DNA of 64,000 nucleotides, taken from the NCBI GenBank assembly GCA_022562795.1, contig JADFOP010000007.1, forward strand, positions 6,120 to 70,119. Direction: 5' to 3'. Both the position numbers and the translations under genes were made by a program. The notes beneath the pieces were generated by a model, which saw nothing but the letters and a program-made list of their open reading frames with translations, was not told the origin of the DNA and made no database searches. Below are positions 1 to 8,481 of this stretch, one piece after another. This DNA is from Nitrospinota bacterium (GTDB taxonomy: Bacteria; JADFOP01). Each line of letters opens with the position of its first letter. Positions within the stretch are counted from its first letter, which is position 1.

Positions 1-1122
1 ACAGGCCCTGCGGGTGACGTCGGCGGCCTTGCTCAGATTGAGAGGACGGAGGTGATGGGCCACCACCCGGCTTAGGAAGGTCTTCGCCCGCCCGCCCAGG
101 CGAAGCCGCCTCGATATGGCTTTGACGACCTCCGCTCCGACCTCCGCGTGGCCGAAAAAGTGGACCTCGCCGGCGGGGTCCACCGTATGGGTGGCCGGCT
201 TGCCGACGTCGTGCCAAAGGGCCGCCCACTTGGTCAGGGCCCGACGGGTGATATTCGCCCCCATTGGCTCAGCAAGGTGGACCTCCAGGTATTCGGATTC
301 CTCCGGAAGCTCCTTATTCAGGCGCCCGAAAGCCTCCTCCAGATGGCGAAGGGTCGCCAGGGAGTGGGCCCACAAGGTAGAGGTGTGGTGACGGCCCTGC
401 TCAAGCCCCACCATCGAAGGCTGCTCCGGCACGAGGACCTCCAGCAGCCCAATCTGGTGCAACTCCTCGATCCACGGCCAGACGGTCTCGACCGCAAGAA
501 GGGCGAAGAGCTCCTCCCGGACCCTCTCCCCGGCCACTTCGGCCAAGCGCTCGGCTCGTTCGGCGATTGCCTCCCGGGTTTTCCCCTCAATGGAGAAATC
601 GAGCTCAGCCGCCAACCGCACGGCCCGAAGGAGCCTGAGAGGATCGTCGTCCAGCACCCCCGGCGCCGGCGCCCTGACGAGCCGGGCCCGAAGGTCATCC
701 AGCCCACCCGTAGGGTCGAGAACCTCGAGGGGGCGGGCCGTGGGCTGAAAGAGGTCTTTGAGCGAGACGGCGAGAGCGTTAACGGTGAAATCGCGCCGAC
801 CGAGGTCCTCGCCCACCGAAGGGGCTCTGAGGCCCGCTACATCGATCTCCCGCCGCTCCCCTCCCTCCCCCACCACAACCCTAGCGATTTGGCGGTCCTC
901 ATCGAGGGCGACGAAGCTCCCTCCCAGGGCTGCAGCCACCCTCCGCGCAAAGCCGAAGGGATCGTCGGGGACGAGGAGATCTATCTCCAGCGGTCCCGGC
1001 CGACCGCGGAGGGTATCGCGGATCGCACCGCCCACGAGCCACCCCTCCGCCCCGTCGGCGACGAGCCGGCGGGCGACCGCGACGAGGAGCTCGTCGTCTC
1101 CCAGGCGCTCTAACTCCTTCAT
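1..1122 (-). CDS. cca: CCA-adding tRNA nucleotidyltransferase / poly(A) polymerase family, HD-type (C-terminus cut by window edge)
   Basis: Adds or repairs the 3' CCA end of tRNAs in the cytoplasm. The frame is open from ATG at 1122, preceded by GGAGAGG, to base 1, so 374 codons are visible and the C-terminus is missing. Class II nucleotidyltransferase motifs occur in order: VGGAIRD (the GGxxRD nucleotide loop), LEIDLLV (metal-binding position), RRDFTVNALA, then DDDPLRLLRAVRLA. A C-terminal HD domain follows with LWHDVGKP and FFGHAEVGAE. The first metal-binding carboxylate reads Glu (E-I-D) where the family normally has Asp (D-x-D). The five tRNAs near 30 kb appear to encode CCA, so repair rather than first synthesis may be the main task. 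The next gene upstream is the lipM-like gene, 68 nt away on the same strand. Confidence 0.9.
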   Translation of the reverse strand, partial: MKELERLGDDELLVAVARRLVADGAEGWLVGGAIRDTLRGRPGPLEIDLLVPDDPFGFARRVAAALGGSFVALDEDRQIARVVVGEGGERREIDVAGLRAPSVGEDLGRRDFTVNALAVSLKDLFQPTARPLEVLDPTGGLDDLRARLVRAPAPGVLDDDPLRLLRAVRLAAELDFSIEGKTREAIAERAERLAEVAGERVREELFALLAVETVWPWIEELHQIGLLEVLVPEQPSMVGLEQGRHHTSTLWAHSLATLRHLEEAFGRLNKELPEESEYLEVHLAEPMGANITRRALTKWAALWHDVGKPATHTVDPAGEVHFFGHAEVGAEVVKAISRRLRLGGRAKTFLSRVVAHHLRPLNLSKAADVTRRAC

Positions 1123-1190
1123 GGCCTCTCCGTAAATGGCGGTCGGGGTAGTATAGCGAAAAGGGAAGGCTTATGCAGGGGGAGGCAGGC

Positions 1191-2015
1191 TCAGCGACGG
1201 TGCGTCCAGGCGGGGTCGGCGTACTTCTCTGCGGCCAGCGACTCGGCAAGGGCGCTCTCCTCCAGGCTGAGCTTCCCCTCCTTAAGAGTCACACCCAGAT
1301 GGTCCTCAACGCCCTGGACGAGCGCTGAGGCCACCTTCTCCCAACCCAGCCTGCGCCCGGCCACCTCGCCGAGGCCCGCCATCTCCCCGCGCCACCGGGC
1401 GATGAGGGCATCCTCGCGGCCTTCTTCCTTTTCCTCCGGATGCAGGCAGCGGTAGAGCAACGCGAGGTCGAGGGTCAACGGGAGGGAGCCGTGCTGGAGG
1501 AATGCGCGGCGGCTTCTGCGCTGAGCGCTGCCGAGGACCTTTCGGCCGTCCACCATCAGCTCATAGCTCGCCGGGACGGCGAAGCAGACAGGTGTCCTCG
1601 CCCGAAGGGAGCCTGGCTTCCGGGGAACGAGGGCCGCGGCGAGGCCGAGCTTCCCAAGCCCCACCGCGAACGCCTCGGTGACGGTCCGATATACCTCCAG
1701 CAGGTCCTGCCAGCCGGGGAAGGCCCCATGGCGGGCCGCTAGGCTGTAGGTGACCTCGTCGTCGTGCAGGACCGCCTTTCCGGCCGTCGGCCTTCGGACG
1801 AGGTCGATCCCCTCCGCGGCCAGCAGATCGGGATTGACGCTCGACGCCGATGACTGACCGAAGCCCAAGGAGACGGCGGGGGGCGCCCACCTGTAGAGGC
1901 GCAAAGTCGGGGGGCCCGGGCTCGCCTCGACAGCCCGGAAGATGGCCTCATCGACGGCCATATTCCAGGCGCCCGGGGCGGGCCCGTCAATCAAAAGACG
2001 CCATTCTTCTGTCAT
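1191..2015 (-). CDS. LipM-type octanoyltransferase / lipoate-protein ligase family protein
   Basis: Family members attach octanoyl or lipoyl groups to the acceptor lysine of lipoyl domains, LipM acting mainly on GcvH. The 274-residue protein has the BPL/LplA fold signature: NMAVDEAIF near residue 18, RRPTAGKAVLHD near 74-85 (variant of RRxTGGGAVxH), and CFAVPASYEL followed by DGRKVLGSAQRR. Cys144 lies where LipM has its acyl-thioester cysteine and Lys159 is the conserved lysine. It reads in the same direction as, and ends the run of, the glycine reductase genes, whose first member near 8.5 kb is a GcvH. I infer that this enzyme lipoylates that GcvH. The ATG start lacks a clear ribosome binding site. 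LplA activity instead of LipM cannot be excluded. Confidence 0.8.
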   Translation of the reverse strand: MTEEWRLLIDGPAPGAWNMAVDEAIFRAVEASPGPPTLRLYRWAPPAVSLGFGQSSASSVNPDLLAAEGIDLVRRPTAGKAVLHDDEVTYSLAARHGAFPGWQDLLEVYRTVTEAFAVGLGKLGLAAALVPRKPGSLRARTPVCFAVPASYELMVDGRKVLGSAQRRSRRAFLQHGSLPLTLDLALLYRCLHPEEKEEGREDALIARWRGEMAGLGEVAGRRLGWEKVASALVQGVEDHLGVTLKEGKLSLEESALAESLAAEKYADPAWTHRR

Positions 2016-2115
2016 GGGAATTCAACGATTGGTGAGAGAAGGCAAAAGCCGGCAATCAATCCGGGTAGAATCGAGAGCCGCAACGGGCGCTCCTCGGCAT
2101 CGAAAATAAACCCTA

Positions 2116-3294
2116 TCAGATGACCGGCCCCTCATCGGGTAGGAGTCGCGCGCCGATAAGCTTCCCGACGGCAGCCGTCACGTCCTCAGGGGCGACCATA
2201 ATGACGGCGCCGGAGCAGCCCATGCCGCTTGTCGAGTAGATGCCGGCCTTCGATAGACAGCGGACGGCGTCTTCAATCTCTAGGACGTCCACCCCTCCAA
2301 TCGACTCGGAGACGGCCTTAGGCTTAGGCTGAACTACGGGTTCGCCGGCTTCCTCCGTGGATGGTCTTACGAGCTCCTCAAGGATGGACTCCAGCCCTGC
2401 CGCCTTCGCCGCCTGGAACTCCTCCAATACCCGCTCCGGCAAGCGGGCCCGGACCATCTGGGCGATAAAGGCCACCGCCCCGGCAATTACCTCAGCACCG
2501 GAAGCCCTAGAGATAATACCGATAATCCGCTCAAACCCCTCTCCTACACCCGGGCCGTAGCCGAAACCGAAGGCCTCGTAAGAGCCGCCCGTGGTGAAGG
2601 CGCTGAAGAGCTTGACCAGCAGGTTCCCCGTAAGTGTGTCGCAGACGAGTACGTCGGCCGTCCCCCAGAGGCAATCGTTTCCCCTAAGAAGGGGCCCGCC
2701 GTCGGCCCGGATACTCTCAGCCAACCGGATTGGGTACCCACCGGCGGCCAGTGAACTCACGGCACGCTCGACCTGCCGGGCCCCGTCCACCGTGCAGAGC
2801 CCCACCGACGGGTCATCCCATCCAAGAGCCCGAGCCACAGCCCGGCCCAACAAGACGTTCTTGACCATGGCCCCCACGCGGTGGGAGTCGGCAGCCCCCG
2901 TGCACGAGGCGACGAGCATCTCCTTGCCGCGACCAGGCGTCACCACGCGGCCAACCGTAGCGACACCCATTGGAAAGGGGTAATGGAGGGTCACGGCGGC
3001 GTCTAGACGCCCATCCTCCAGGGCCTCTTCCAACGCTGCGTGGCCGGCCTCCTCGCTCTCGACGGCAATCGTGGGGAGGTCCGTGCCTCCCTCGGAACCT
3101 ATGACTACCACCTCGAGGGCATCGTCCCGGCTGGCGGCGAGCTCCGCTCCGCGGATGGCCTCCTCAGGCCCAAGCTCGCTCCCAATAGCGGTCAGCCCTA
3201 CCCTGACGAGCGGCGTTGTAGCCACCCCCTCTACCGCATCGGCGACCTCGGCCAAAACCTCGCCGACCATCCTTCTCAGGCCATCGGGACTCAT
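2116..3294 (-). CDS. grdD: Glycine reductase protein C, subunit alpha (GrdD)
   Basis: GrdD is the PlsX-like subunit of protein C, which phosphorolyses the enzyme-bound acetyl thioester to give acetyl phosphate in the last step of glycine reduction. The 392-residue protein matches the family in length and motifs: DAAVTLHYPFPMGV, VASCTGAADSHR, the glycine-rich GFGYGPGVGEG, and a C-terminal SGMGCSGAVIMV. Cys360 in that last motif corresponds to the thioester cysteine of characterised GrdD. Its ATG overlaps the stop of grdC by four bases (ATGA), which indicates translational coupling. It is the last grd gene of the cluster. Confidence 0.93.
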   Translation of the reverse strand: MSPDGLRRMVGEVLAEVADAVEGVATTPLVRVGLTAIGSELGPEEAIRGAELAASRDDALEVVVIGSEGGTDLPTIAVESEEAGHAALEEALEDGRLDAAVTLHYPFPMGVATVGRVVTPGRGKEMLVASCTGAADSHRVGAMVKNVLLGRAVARALGWDDPSVGLCTVDGARQVERAVSSLAAGGYPIRLAESIRADGGPLLRGNDCLWGTADVLVCDTLTGNLLVKLFSAFTTGGSYEAFGFGYGPGVGEGFERIIGIISRASGAEVIAGAVAFIAQMVRARLPERVLEEFQAAKAAGLESILEELVRPSTEEAGEPVVQPKPKAVSESIGGVDVLEIEDAVRCLSKAGIYSTSGMGCSGAVIMVAPEDVTAAVGKLIGARLLPDEGPVI

Positions 3295-4841
3295 AGAGCG
3301 CCCCCCTCGCCCAATCGTTCCGCCACCTCCCGGAGGGCCTCGGCCACCATTCGGCGGACCTCCTCTTTCGCAAGCCGGGGCTCTTCGGGCTCGGGGCGCC
3401 CGCCGTTCTCCTCCACGACGAACGAGAGCCCGTCGAAGAGGTTCGTCATCCGGCCGAGAAAGAGGCTCCCCTTACCGATCACCATAACCCTTCGGAGGCG
3501 ACCAGCCAGGATGTGGTCGCGGGCCGGCCCGAGATAGGGCACCCCCGAGGGGATATGGCCCTGCGTGGGGGCATAGCCGGGAAACCCATGGCGCGCGACG
3601 AAGGCGGGGAGGTCTTCCCGAGCAAGCTCGCCCCTCATGACGGCTAAGGCCCCGATTAGCCTTAGGTTGTTGTCGGTCACGTCCCCGGCCCCGGCCGGCA
3701 CGGTGACCTCCGGGTTCTGGAGCTCCGGGGCGAACTTATCGACGTCGGCCACTTTAAGTCCGGCCCTACTCAGCGGCTCGGCGACAATCGCTTCGATGAC
3801 CTTCTGGGGCGCGGCGGCAAGCCCGATTGTCTGGCGGCCCACCATATCGGTGCGGATCCACGGGCTCACTCCATCGTCGGCCGAAACCAGAACCGCGAAG
3901 GCGCCTAGCACATCTTCGAGCACGGGCAACCCCTTCTTGACGTGGTCCTTGCCGTTCATGCCCAGCTTGGCCACGCTCCCGCCGCCGACCACGGCCACCG
4001 AAGAGAAGACTCCGGCCTTGACGAGGCTCGCCGCCACCACAACCGAATGGACCGGGGCGGCGCAGAAATTGCGCAGGTCCGAGCCCGTGGCGTTAACGCA
4101 TCCTGCGAACTCTCCTATTGCCTTGGCGAAGTTCCCCCCGCCTCGCTGGTTCATGTCGCCGCAGGCCTCCTCGGAGCACTCGATTAGGTATTCCACGCTG
4201 GCGGGCTCCACCCCGGCGTTCACAAAGAGTTGACGGAGCACCATGACCGCCGAGGCCTTCGCAACGAGGTTCTCCAAAATCACGTGGGCGGTGAGGTTCG
4301 GGTCGAACTCGTGAGCCCTCTTGACGCAGCCCACGAGCTTTCCCCCCTGCCGGAGGGCCTCGGCCCTGCCCTCTTCCACCAGGGCGGCCACGGCCTCAGG
4401 CTCCTCACCCTCGCCGAGCCGCTCCAGATCCTCACTGCCAGCCATAGGATGGGACTTCAAAGCATCCCCGACATCGGCGGTGAAGGCCCGGGTGAGCAGA
4501 ACGAGATCGAAGGTATCGACAATCTTCATCCAGGCCAAGAGCTTCGCCTCTGGCCAAATCTCCCCGTATTTGCCCGTCCGGGGGGCCTTGGAGATAGGGT
4601 TCTCAAGCCACGGCTTTTGCCCCTCGCCGAGCTCCTCTGGGGTGAGGTTCCCGATGTAGGTCTGGTTCGGCGGATAGGCGAGGACCTCTTCGTAGGTCCT
4701 AAGGGACTTTTCCAAATCCCGGAGGTAGGCGCTGTCCGGATCGAGGCGCCTCTCCACTGTCTGGGTCGATCCGTGGTCTCTGAGAACAGAGGGGGCGTGG
4801 ATAAGGCTGTAAGCTGTTCCACGGAGAACGGGGAATGTCAT
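3291..4841 (-). CDS. grdC: Glycine reductase protein C, subunit beta (GrdC)
   Basis: GrdC is the FabH/thiolase-like subunit of protein C. It takes the acetyl group from selenoprotein A and works with GrdD to release acetyl phosphate. The 516-residue length fits the family. Family landmarks include the start TAYSLIHAPSVLRDHGSTQ, the segment AYPPNQTYIGN, a ketoacyl-synthase-like core with ECSEEACGD and GSDLRNFCAAPVHS, and GKGSLFLGRMTNLFDG near the C-terminus. A good ribosome binding site (GAGGAG) precedes the ATG, 44 nt after grdB. It overlaps grdD by four bases. Confidence 0.93.
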   Translation of the reverse strand: MTFPVLRGTAYSLIHAPSVLRDHGSTQTVERRLDPDSAYLRDLEKSLRTYEEVLAYPPNQTYIGNLTPEELGEGQKPWLENPISKAPRTGKYGEIWPEAKLLAWMKIVDTFDLVLLTRAFTADVGDALKSHPMAGSEDLERLGEGEEPEAVAALVEEGRAEALRQGGKLVGCVKRAHEFDPNLTAHVILENLVAKASAVMVLRQLFVNAGVEPASVEYLIECSEEACGDMNQRGGGNFAKAIGEFAGCVNATGSDLRNFCAAPVHSVVVAASLVKAGVFSSVAVVGGGSVAKLGMNGKDHVKKGLPVLEDVLGAFAVLVSADDGVSPWIRTDMVGRQTIGLAAAPQKVIEAIVAEPLSRAGLKVADVDKFAPELQNPEVTVPAGAGDVTDNNLRLIGALAVMRGELAREDLPAFVARHGFPGYAPTQGHIPSGVPYLGPARDHILAGRLRRVMVIGKGSLFLGRMTNLFDGLSFVVEENGGRPEPEEPRLAKEEVRRMVAEALREVAERLGEGGAL

Positions 4842-4885
4842 GGAGAGCTCCTCTGTACCCTTACGGGCCCCAACCTCATCGTATC

Positions 4886-6232
4886 TCAGGCTGTCTGGCT
4901 CACCAATTCACCACCCATCTCGAAGACCGTTTGGACCTCGATGGGCGTCTCGAGCGCCCTTAGGGCCGTCTCCACGAGGCGGCGACGGAGGGCCCGCTCA
5001 TCCTCCAGTGACAAGGTAGGGTCGCCCAAGGGGTGAGGGATCGCGATGGCCGGGATGATTCGGTTGGCCCCCACAGTCTTGGATATGGGAACAATGGAGA
5101 CGATGTGAGCTACTGGAATCCCAATCCTTTCAATCTCTTTGACTATCGTTGCCCCGCAACGAGCGCAGGTTCCTCACGTGGAGACGAGGAGGACTGCGTC
5201 GACTTCGCCCTCCTCTAGCTCCTTGGCGATTTCCTCGCCGAAACCTTTGGCATTTTTGACCGCCGTGCCGTTGCCCACAGTGGAGTAGTAGAAAGGATGG
5301 ATATCCCCGATGATGCCCTCATCCTGGAGCTGACGAATGGTATCTATCGGAAGGACTCGGTCCGGGTCTTCGTTGGCGTACCGGTTATCGTACCCCCCGT
5401 GCACCGTCTGGTGGCTCTCGCCCGTTAGGTCGTTCACCCCATCTAGGCTGTATCGACCGAACTTCGTGGCGTTGGAAGCCTCAATACGGTCGGGGTTGCC
5501 ATGAGGGACGATGCCTCCGGATGTGACCAGCGCCAGCTTGATTGTTGAAAGATCGGTGATGGCCGGTGGAGGATCAATTCGATCGAACACAGGCATCGGG
5601 TACTCGGTGACGAACGGTTCTCCCCGCATCTTCGCCAGCAGCATATCGACCGCACGCCTCGCCCCCCGCTCGCTTCGCTGGATGTTGACTCTCAATCCAC
5701 GGGGCAGATAACCCTCTTCTTCGGGGCTTCCGAGCGACTCCCCACGGGCGAGCTTGAGCCCCAGGCGCGTCATCGTCGCCACCGCCTCGCGCATGCCGGC
5801 GGCGGAGTCCTCCGTCGGAACGATATAAGCGCTCTTGCGGTAGAGCTCCTCCCCGGGGTTCTCCTCGTACATCCCCGTCACCGCCGGCAGGCCCAACGAT
5901 TCCACAGCCAGCTCGCAGACGGCCCCGCAGGCCACCCCATATCGGCCCGCGTTGAAGGCGGGCCCGGCGATGAGGAGGTCGGGGCGAAAGGCCTCAATCA
6001 ACCCCCTCGCCTCTTCCTGGGCGGCGCAGGCATTGGCCGCAAAGTAGTCGTCGCCGCAGATAACGGTCCCGACGATCTCGGCGGCCTCTCCGAAGGCCTC
6101 CTGGAAGGCGAGGCCGGGGCCTACAAAACCATCCCTGGTAGTGAAACCGACCCCCGCCTGCTCCTCGCCGCCCAGTTGTCCGAAGAACTGATTGAGGTAG
6201 TGCACGACCCGTATTTTCGTGCTCCCGCTCAT
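4886..6232 (-). CDS. grdB: Glycine reductase protein B gamma subunit, selenoprotein GrdB (TGA at 5174-5176 read as selenocysteine)
   Basis: GrdB is the selenocysteine subunit of the substrate-binding protein B. Its selenolate attacks the Schiff-base-bound substrate and passes a carboxymethyl group to protein A. Conventional reading would stop at TGA 5174-5176 after 352 codons. Reading on in frame gives LLVST-U-GTCARCGATIVKEIER and GANRIIPAIAIPHPLGDP, the conserved end of GrdB, to a stop at 4886. The full product is 448 residues with the U353-x-x-C356 motif, the usual GrdB size. GGGGAGG precedes the ATG by 7 nt. A hairpin suitable as a bacterial SECIS follows the TGA. GrdF and GrdH (sarcosine and betaine reductases) are close relatives, so the substrate is inferred from the single grdE and grdB set. 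Confidence 0.95.
5146..5162 (-). promoter_or_regulatory. SECIS-like hairpin of grdB
   Basis: On the coding (minus) strand a perfect 7-bp stem, TCGTTGC with GCAACGA, closes a GGG loop. It begins 11 nt after the Sec TGA, which puts the loop guanines 19-21 nt downstream of the codon. Bacterial SECIS elements present a loop G to SelB at roughly this distance. The hairpin lies inside the coding region at the residues after U-G-T-C. Assignment rests on position and structure only. Confidence 0.65.
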
Positions 6233-6253
6233 TCTACATCCTCCCCTCTGTTC

Positions 6254-6718
6254 TCAGTGCTTGGTTAAATCTCCCCGGATTCGGCTCACCGTCTCTCCGA
6301 TCTCCTCTACGGGGAGCACCATCTCCATCATGGCGATCTGCTCCTCGTAGATGGAAGAATCCACGGCAGCCTTAAACTCAGGCTCCAGGACGTGATAGAC
6401 GCGGAGCCCCAACTGAGCTCCAGCCAATGGACCCACATAGGTAGGGTCGCCCGCCGTCACCGTCTCGGCGTTGACGGCCACGGCCCCACCATCCGCCCCG
6501 CCAAGGATGACGACCAGCTTGTCAGCTCCATGCTGCTCAGCGATCTCCTTGATCCGGGCCTGGTTCTCTAGGTCCATCGTCCCAGCAGCCGTTCAGACGA
6601 AACACTCGGTGGCTGAGAAAACCACCTCGGCGCCGGCGCCTTTAACACACGCCTCGATGGCGGGCGCCGGTATGCCATCTCGATCACCGATGACGATGAC
6701 CTTTCTCTCGTTGAACAT
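6254..6718 (-). CDS. grdA: Glycine reductase selenoprotein A, GrdA (TGA at 6593-6595 read as selenocysteine)
   Basis: Selenoprotein A is the small carrier that takes the carboxymethyl group from protein B, forms a selenoether and delivers an acetyl thioester to protein C. The start [20 protein letters not shown] matches the family N-terminus and has AAAGGAGG just upstream of the ATG at 6718. The frame meets TGA at codon 42 in the context [17 protein letters not shown], the invariant GrdA selenocysteine site. It continues through [19 protein letters not shown] and [10 protein letters not shown] to the stop at 6254. Total 154 residues, normal for GrdA. Without Sec readthrough the product would be a useless 41-residue peptide. 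It sits 31 nt after grdE and 21 nt before grdB. Confidence 0.95.
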
Positions 6719-6749
6719 GGACCCTCCTTTCATCTGCAAGCTCTCTCCA

Positions 6750-8039
6750 TCACATGCCGATCGCCGAGAGCCGTTCGTATCCCAAGATGTTTGTAGCCCC
6801 CACGATGGCCTGCAGCTCCACCGTGATTGAGCCGTCATCCGCCAAGCAACCTGCATATCCGCCAGCCAAAACGTCTGCGCTCTCTATATGCCCGATTATC
6901 CGCTTCATGGGAGGCAGGGTGATCGTCGCATTTGCGTTTCCGGACGAGACCACCGCATCGGCCAGTTTGCTGGCATCGACAAGGCTCTGAGAGGCGCCGT
7001 CGCGGCCAGCGAACTCATCGGTCATCAAGACCGTCCTGATGCCCCGCTGCTCAACCTTATTGCAAATCATAATGAGGTCGGTGTCGGGGTTGCCAAAGCC
7101 CTCTTCAGAGATGATGGCGCCGTCGACGCCGAGCATCCCAACGAGCTTGGCCGCATAGTCGCTGGAGCGCTCCTTATCGGCGAGGGTGACGTTCTCGTTG
7201 GTTATGATCACGCCCACAAAGTTGAGCTCCTCGCCATGGCGCTCGTAGAGCTCCTCGATGACCGGGTTGTTCAGGTGGTGATAGGTCGTATTCTTGTCAC
7301 AGGCCGACACGCAGTTGCCGCTGACTATGGCTCCGTCCATGGCCTCCGTCGGGCTTATTATGCTCGGCAAAATGGTCTTCGCATCGACGCCGTATACGTA
7401 GGTATCGTGAAGGAGCCCCTGGCTCTGGAGCATGTAGACGAAGGCGACCTTTGGGAGCCCAGGAAAAGCCGTCAGGGCCTCAGACAAAGCAGGCGCTTCG
7501 TAGCCGGCCACCTCGTCTGGAGAAACTTCGCGCGCGGCCTCGCCCAGGTAAGCCGCCGCCCTGAGGCCCGCCAGCCGAACGGCCGTCTCTTTTTCGCTGG
7601 GCGCGATATCGTCCTTGAAATCGAACAGCAGGACGATGTTGTGGAGTTTCGAGAAAGAGGAGAGTTCCGCCCCAGGGCCCTCCATGTCGATGATGCCTTC
7701 CTGGAAGGCGATGATTTGACTTACAGTGACAACAGCGCAACCCTTTAGGGCCAGGGTCCTGCCGCTTCCTACGGTCTGAACCCCCGAGACGAAGCCCGGG
7801 AAGACCCCTCCGGGTCCGTCCACCTTCACCCTGGGTTCGATTACATCTTTAACCGGCATGATGCGGGTGGACTCCCCCGGGTGGGCGAGCTCGACTCCGA
7901 CGCCGAGGATGCGGTTGTCGTCCCCTTGAGCCTGGCGGCAGAGCTCTTCCCGGTCGATGATGAGCGTCCCGCCGATCACCTGAGTGTTGTCACCAAACTG
8001 GACATCTCGGATGTAAACCTTTCCTACCTCTAAGCGCAT
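6750..8039 (-). CDS. grdE: Glycine reductase protein B proprotein (alpha and beta subunits), GrdE
   Basis: GrdE is made as a proprotein and cleaved into two protein B subunits, one with an N-terminal carbonyl group that binds the amine of glycine as a Schiff base. The 429-residue product carries [16 protein letters not shown]; in characterised homologues cleavage occurs at the Asn-Cys bond, here Asn242-Cys243. Other landmarks are [18 protein letters not shown] near 43, [21 protein letters not shown] near 100 and the C-terminal [16 protein letters not shown]. The ATG overlaps the grdX stop by ten bases. Paralogues GrdG and GrdI act on sarcosine and betaine; no second copy is present here. Confidence 0.94.
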   Translation of the reverse strand: MRLEVGKVYIRDVQFGDNTQVIGGTLIIDREELCRQAQGDDNRILGVGVELAHPGESTRIMPVKDVIEPRVKVDGPGGVFPGFVSGVQTVGSGRTLALKGCAVVTVSQIIAFQEGIIDMEGPGAELSSFSKLHNIVLLFDFKDDIAPSEKETAVRLAGLRAAAYLGEAAREVSPDEVAGYEAPALSEALTAFPGLPKVAFVYMLQSQGLLHDTYVYGVDAKTILPSIISPTEAMDGAIVSGNCVSACDKNTTYHHLNNPVIEELYERHGEELNFVGVIITNENVTLADKERSSDYAAKLVGMLGVDGAIISEEGFGNPDTDLIMICNKVEQRGIRTVLMTDEFAGRDGASQSLVDASKLADAVVSSGNANATITLPPMKRIIGHIESADVLAGGYAGCLADDGSITVELQAIVGATNILGYERLSAIGM

Positions 8040-8428
8040 GGATTGTCTCTCCCATTTGAAGTGGAATGAGAAGGGTGGAGGCGTCGAATGCCTGTTGAAA
8101 GGAGCTCGAAATCTATTGCCTGAAGGCCTGCCGTCACCCGCTCAGGCGGGGACGGCGGGGGTCCGAAACCCCGGAGCGCCTCCAGAGCGTTCTCGAGCAT
8201 CGTAATGGAGGTGGGTTCTCCGTCGCCACCAGGGCGAGCGCTGAGGACGAAGGAGCGGAAAAAGGCCTGACTCGGCCTAAGGTTTCCGAGCTTTGGGTGG
8301 AGAAGAAAGCGGTGCCCCTTATGGACGGCGTCCCTGACGACCTCCAAGACGTTCATGGGCGGTCCCTCGAGCAGGCGGGCCTCGGGGTAGTGTTGGAGGA
8401 CAAGAGGGTTGTTAGTGAAGATCCGCAC
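8030..8428 (-). CDS. grdX: GrdX family protein
   Basis: GrdX is a small protein of unknown biochemical role that usually opens clostridial grd operons. The 132-residue product shows the family pattern: N-terminal IFTNNPLV, then EGPPMNVLEVVRDAVHKGHRFLLHP, and LGNLRPSQAFFRSFVLSA. It starts with GTG at 8428, with GGCGG five bases upstream, and its end overlaps the grdE start. Its place directly before grdE is the same as in Clostridia and supports the identification of the whole cluster. Confidence 0.85.
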   Translation of the reverse strand: MRIFTNNPLVLQHYPEARLLEGPPMNVLEVVRDAVHKGHRFLLHPKLGNLRPSQAFFRSFVLSARPGGDGEPTSITMLENALEALRGFGPPPSPPERVTAGLQAIDFELLSTGIRRLHPSHSTSNGRDNPCA

Positions 8429-8481
8429 GGTTACCGCCGGAAAGGTTTCCAGGAAAAAGGCGCACCGGTTTGTAAGCGCGG

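Noticed and set aside
148-1113. Long plus-strand frame of 321 codons
   Set aside because: It is the shadow of the CCA-adding enzyme on the minus strand, which has all family motifs and a ribosome site.
4886-5074. Separate 62-residue gene after a TGA stop in grdB
   Set aside because: It is the C-terminal part of GrdB, read through the Sec codon; on its own it lacks a ribosome site.
6593-6856. Separate 87-residue gene upstream of grdA
   Set aside because: Its last 41 codons are the start of grdA and the rest lies within grdE; the break is the Sec TGA.
8138-8160. CCGCTCAGGCGGGG palindrome as another repeat copy
   Set aside because: It lies inside grdX coding sequence and fits the codons there.
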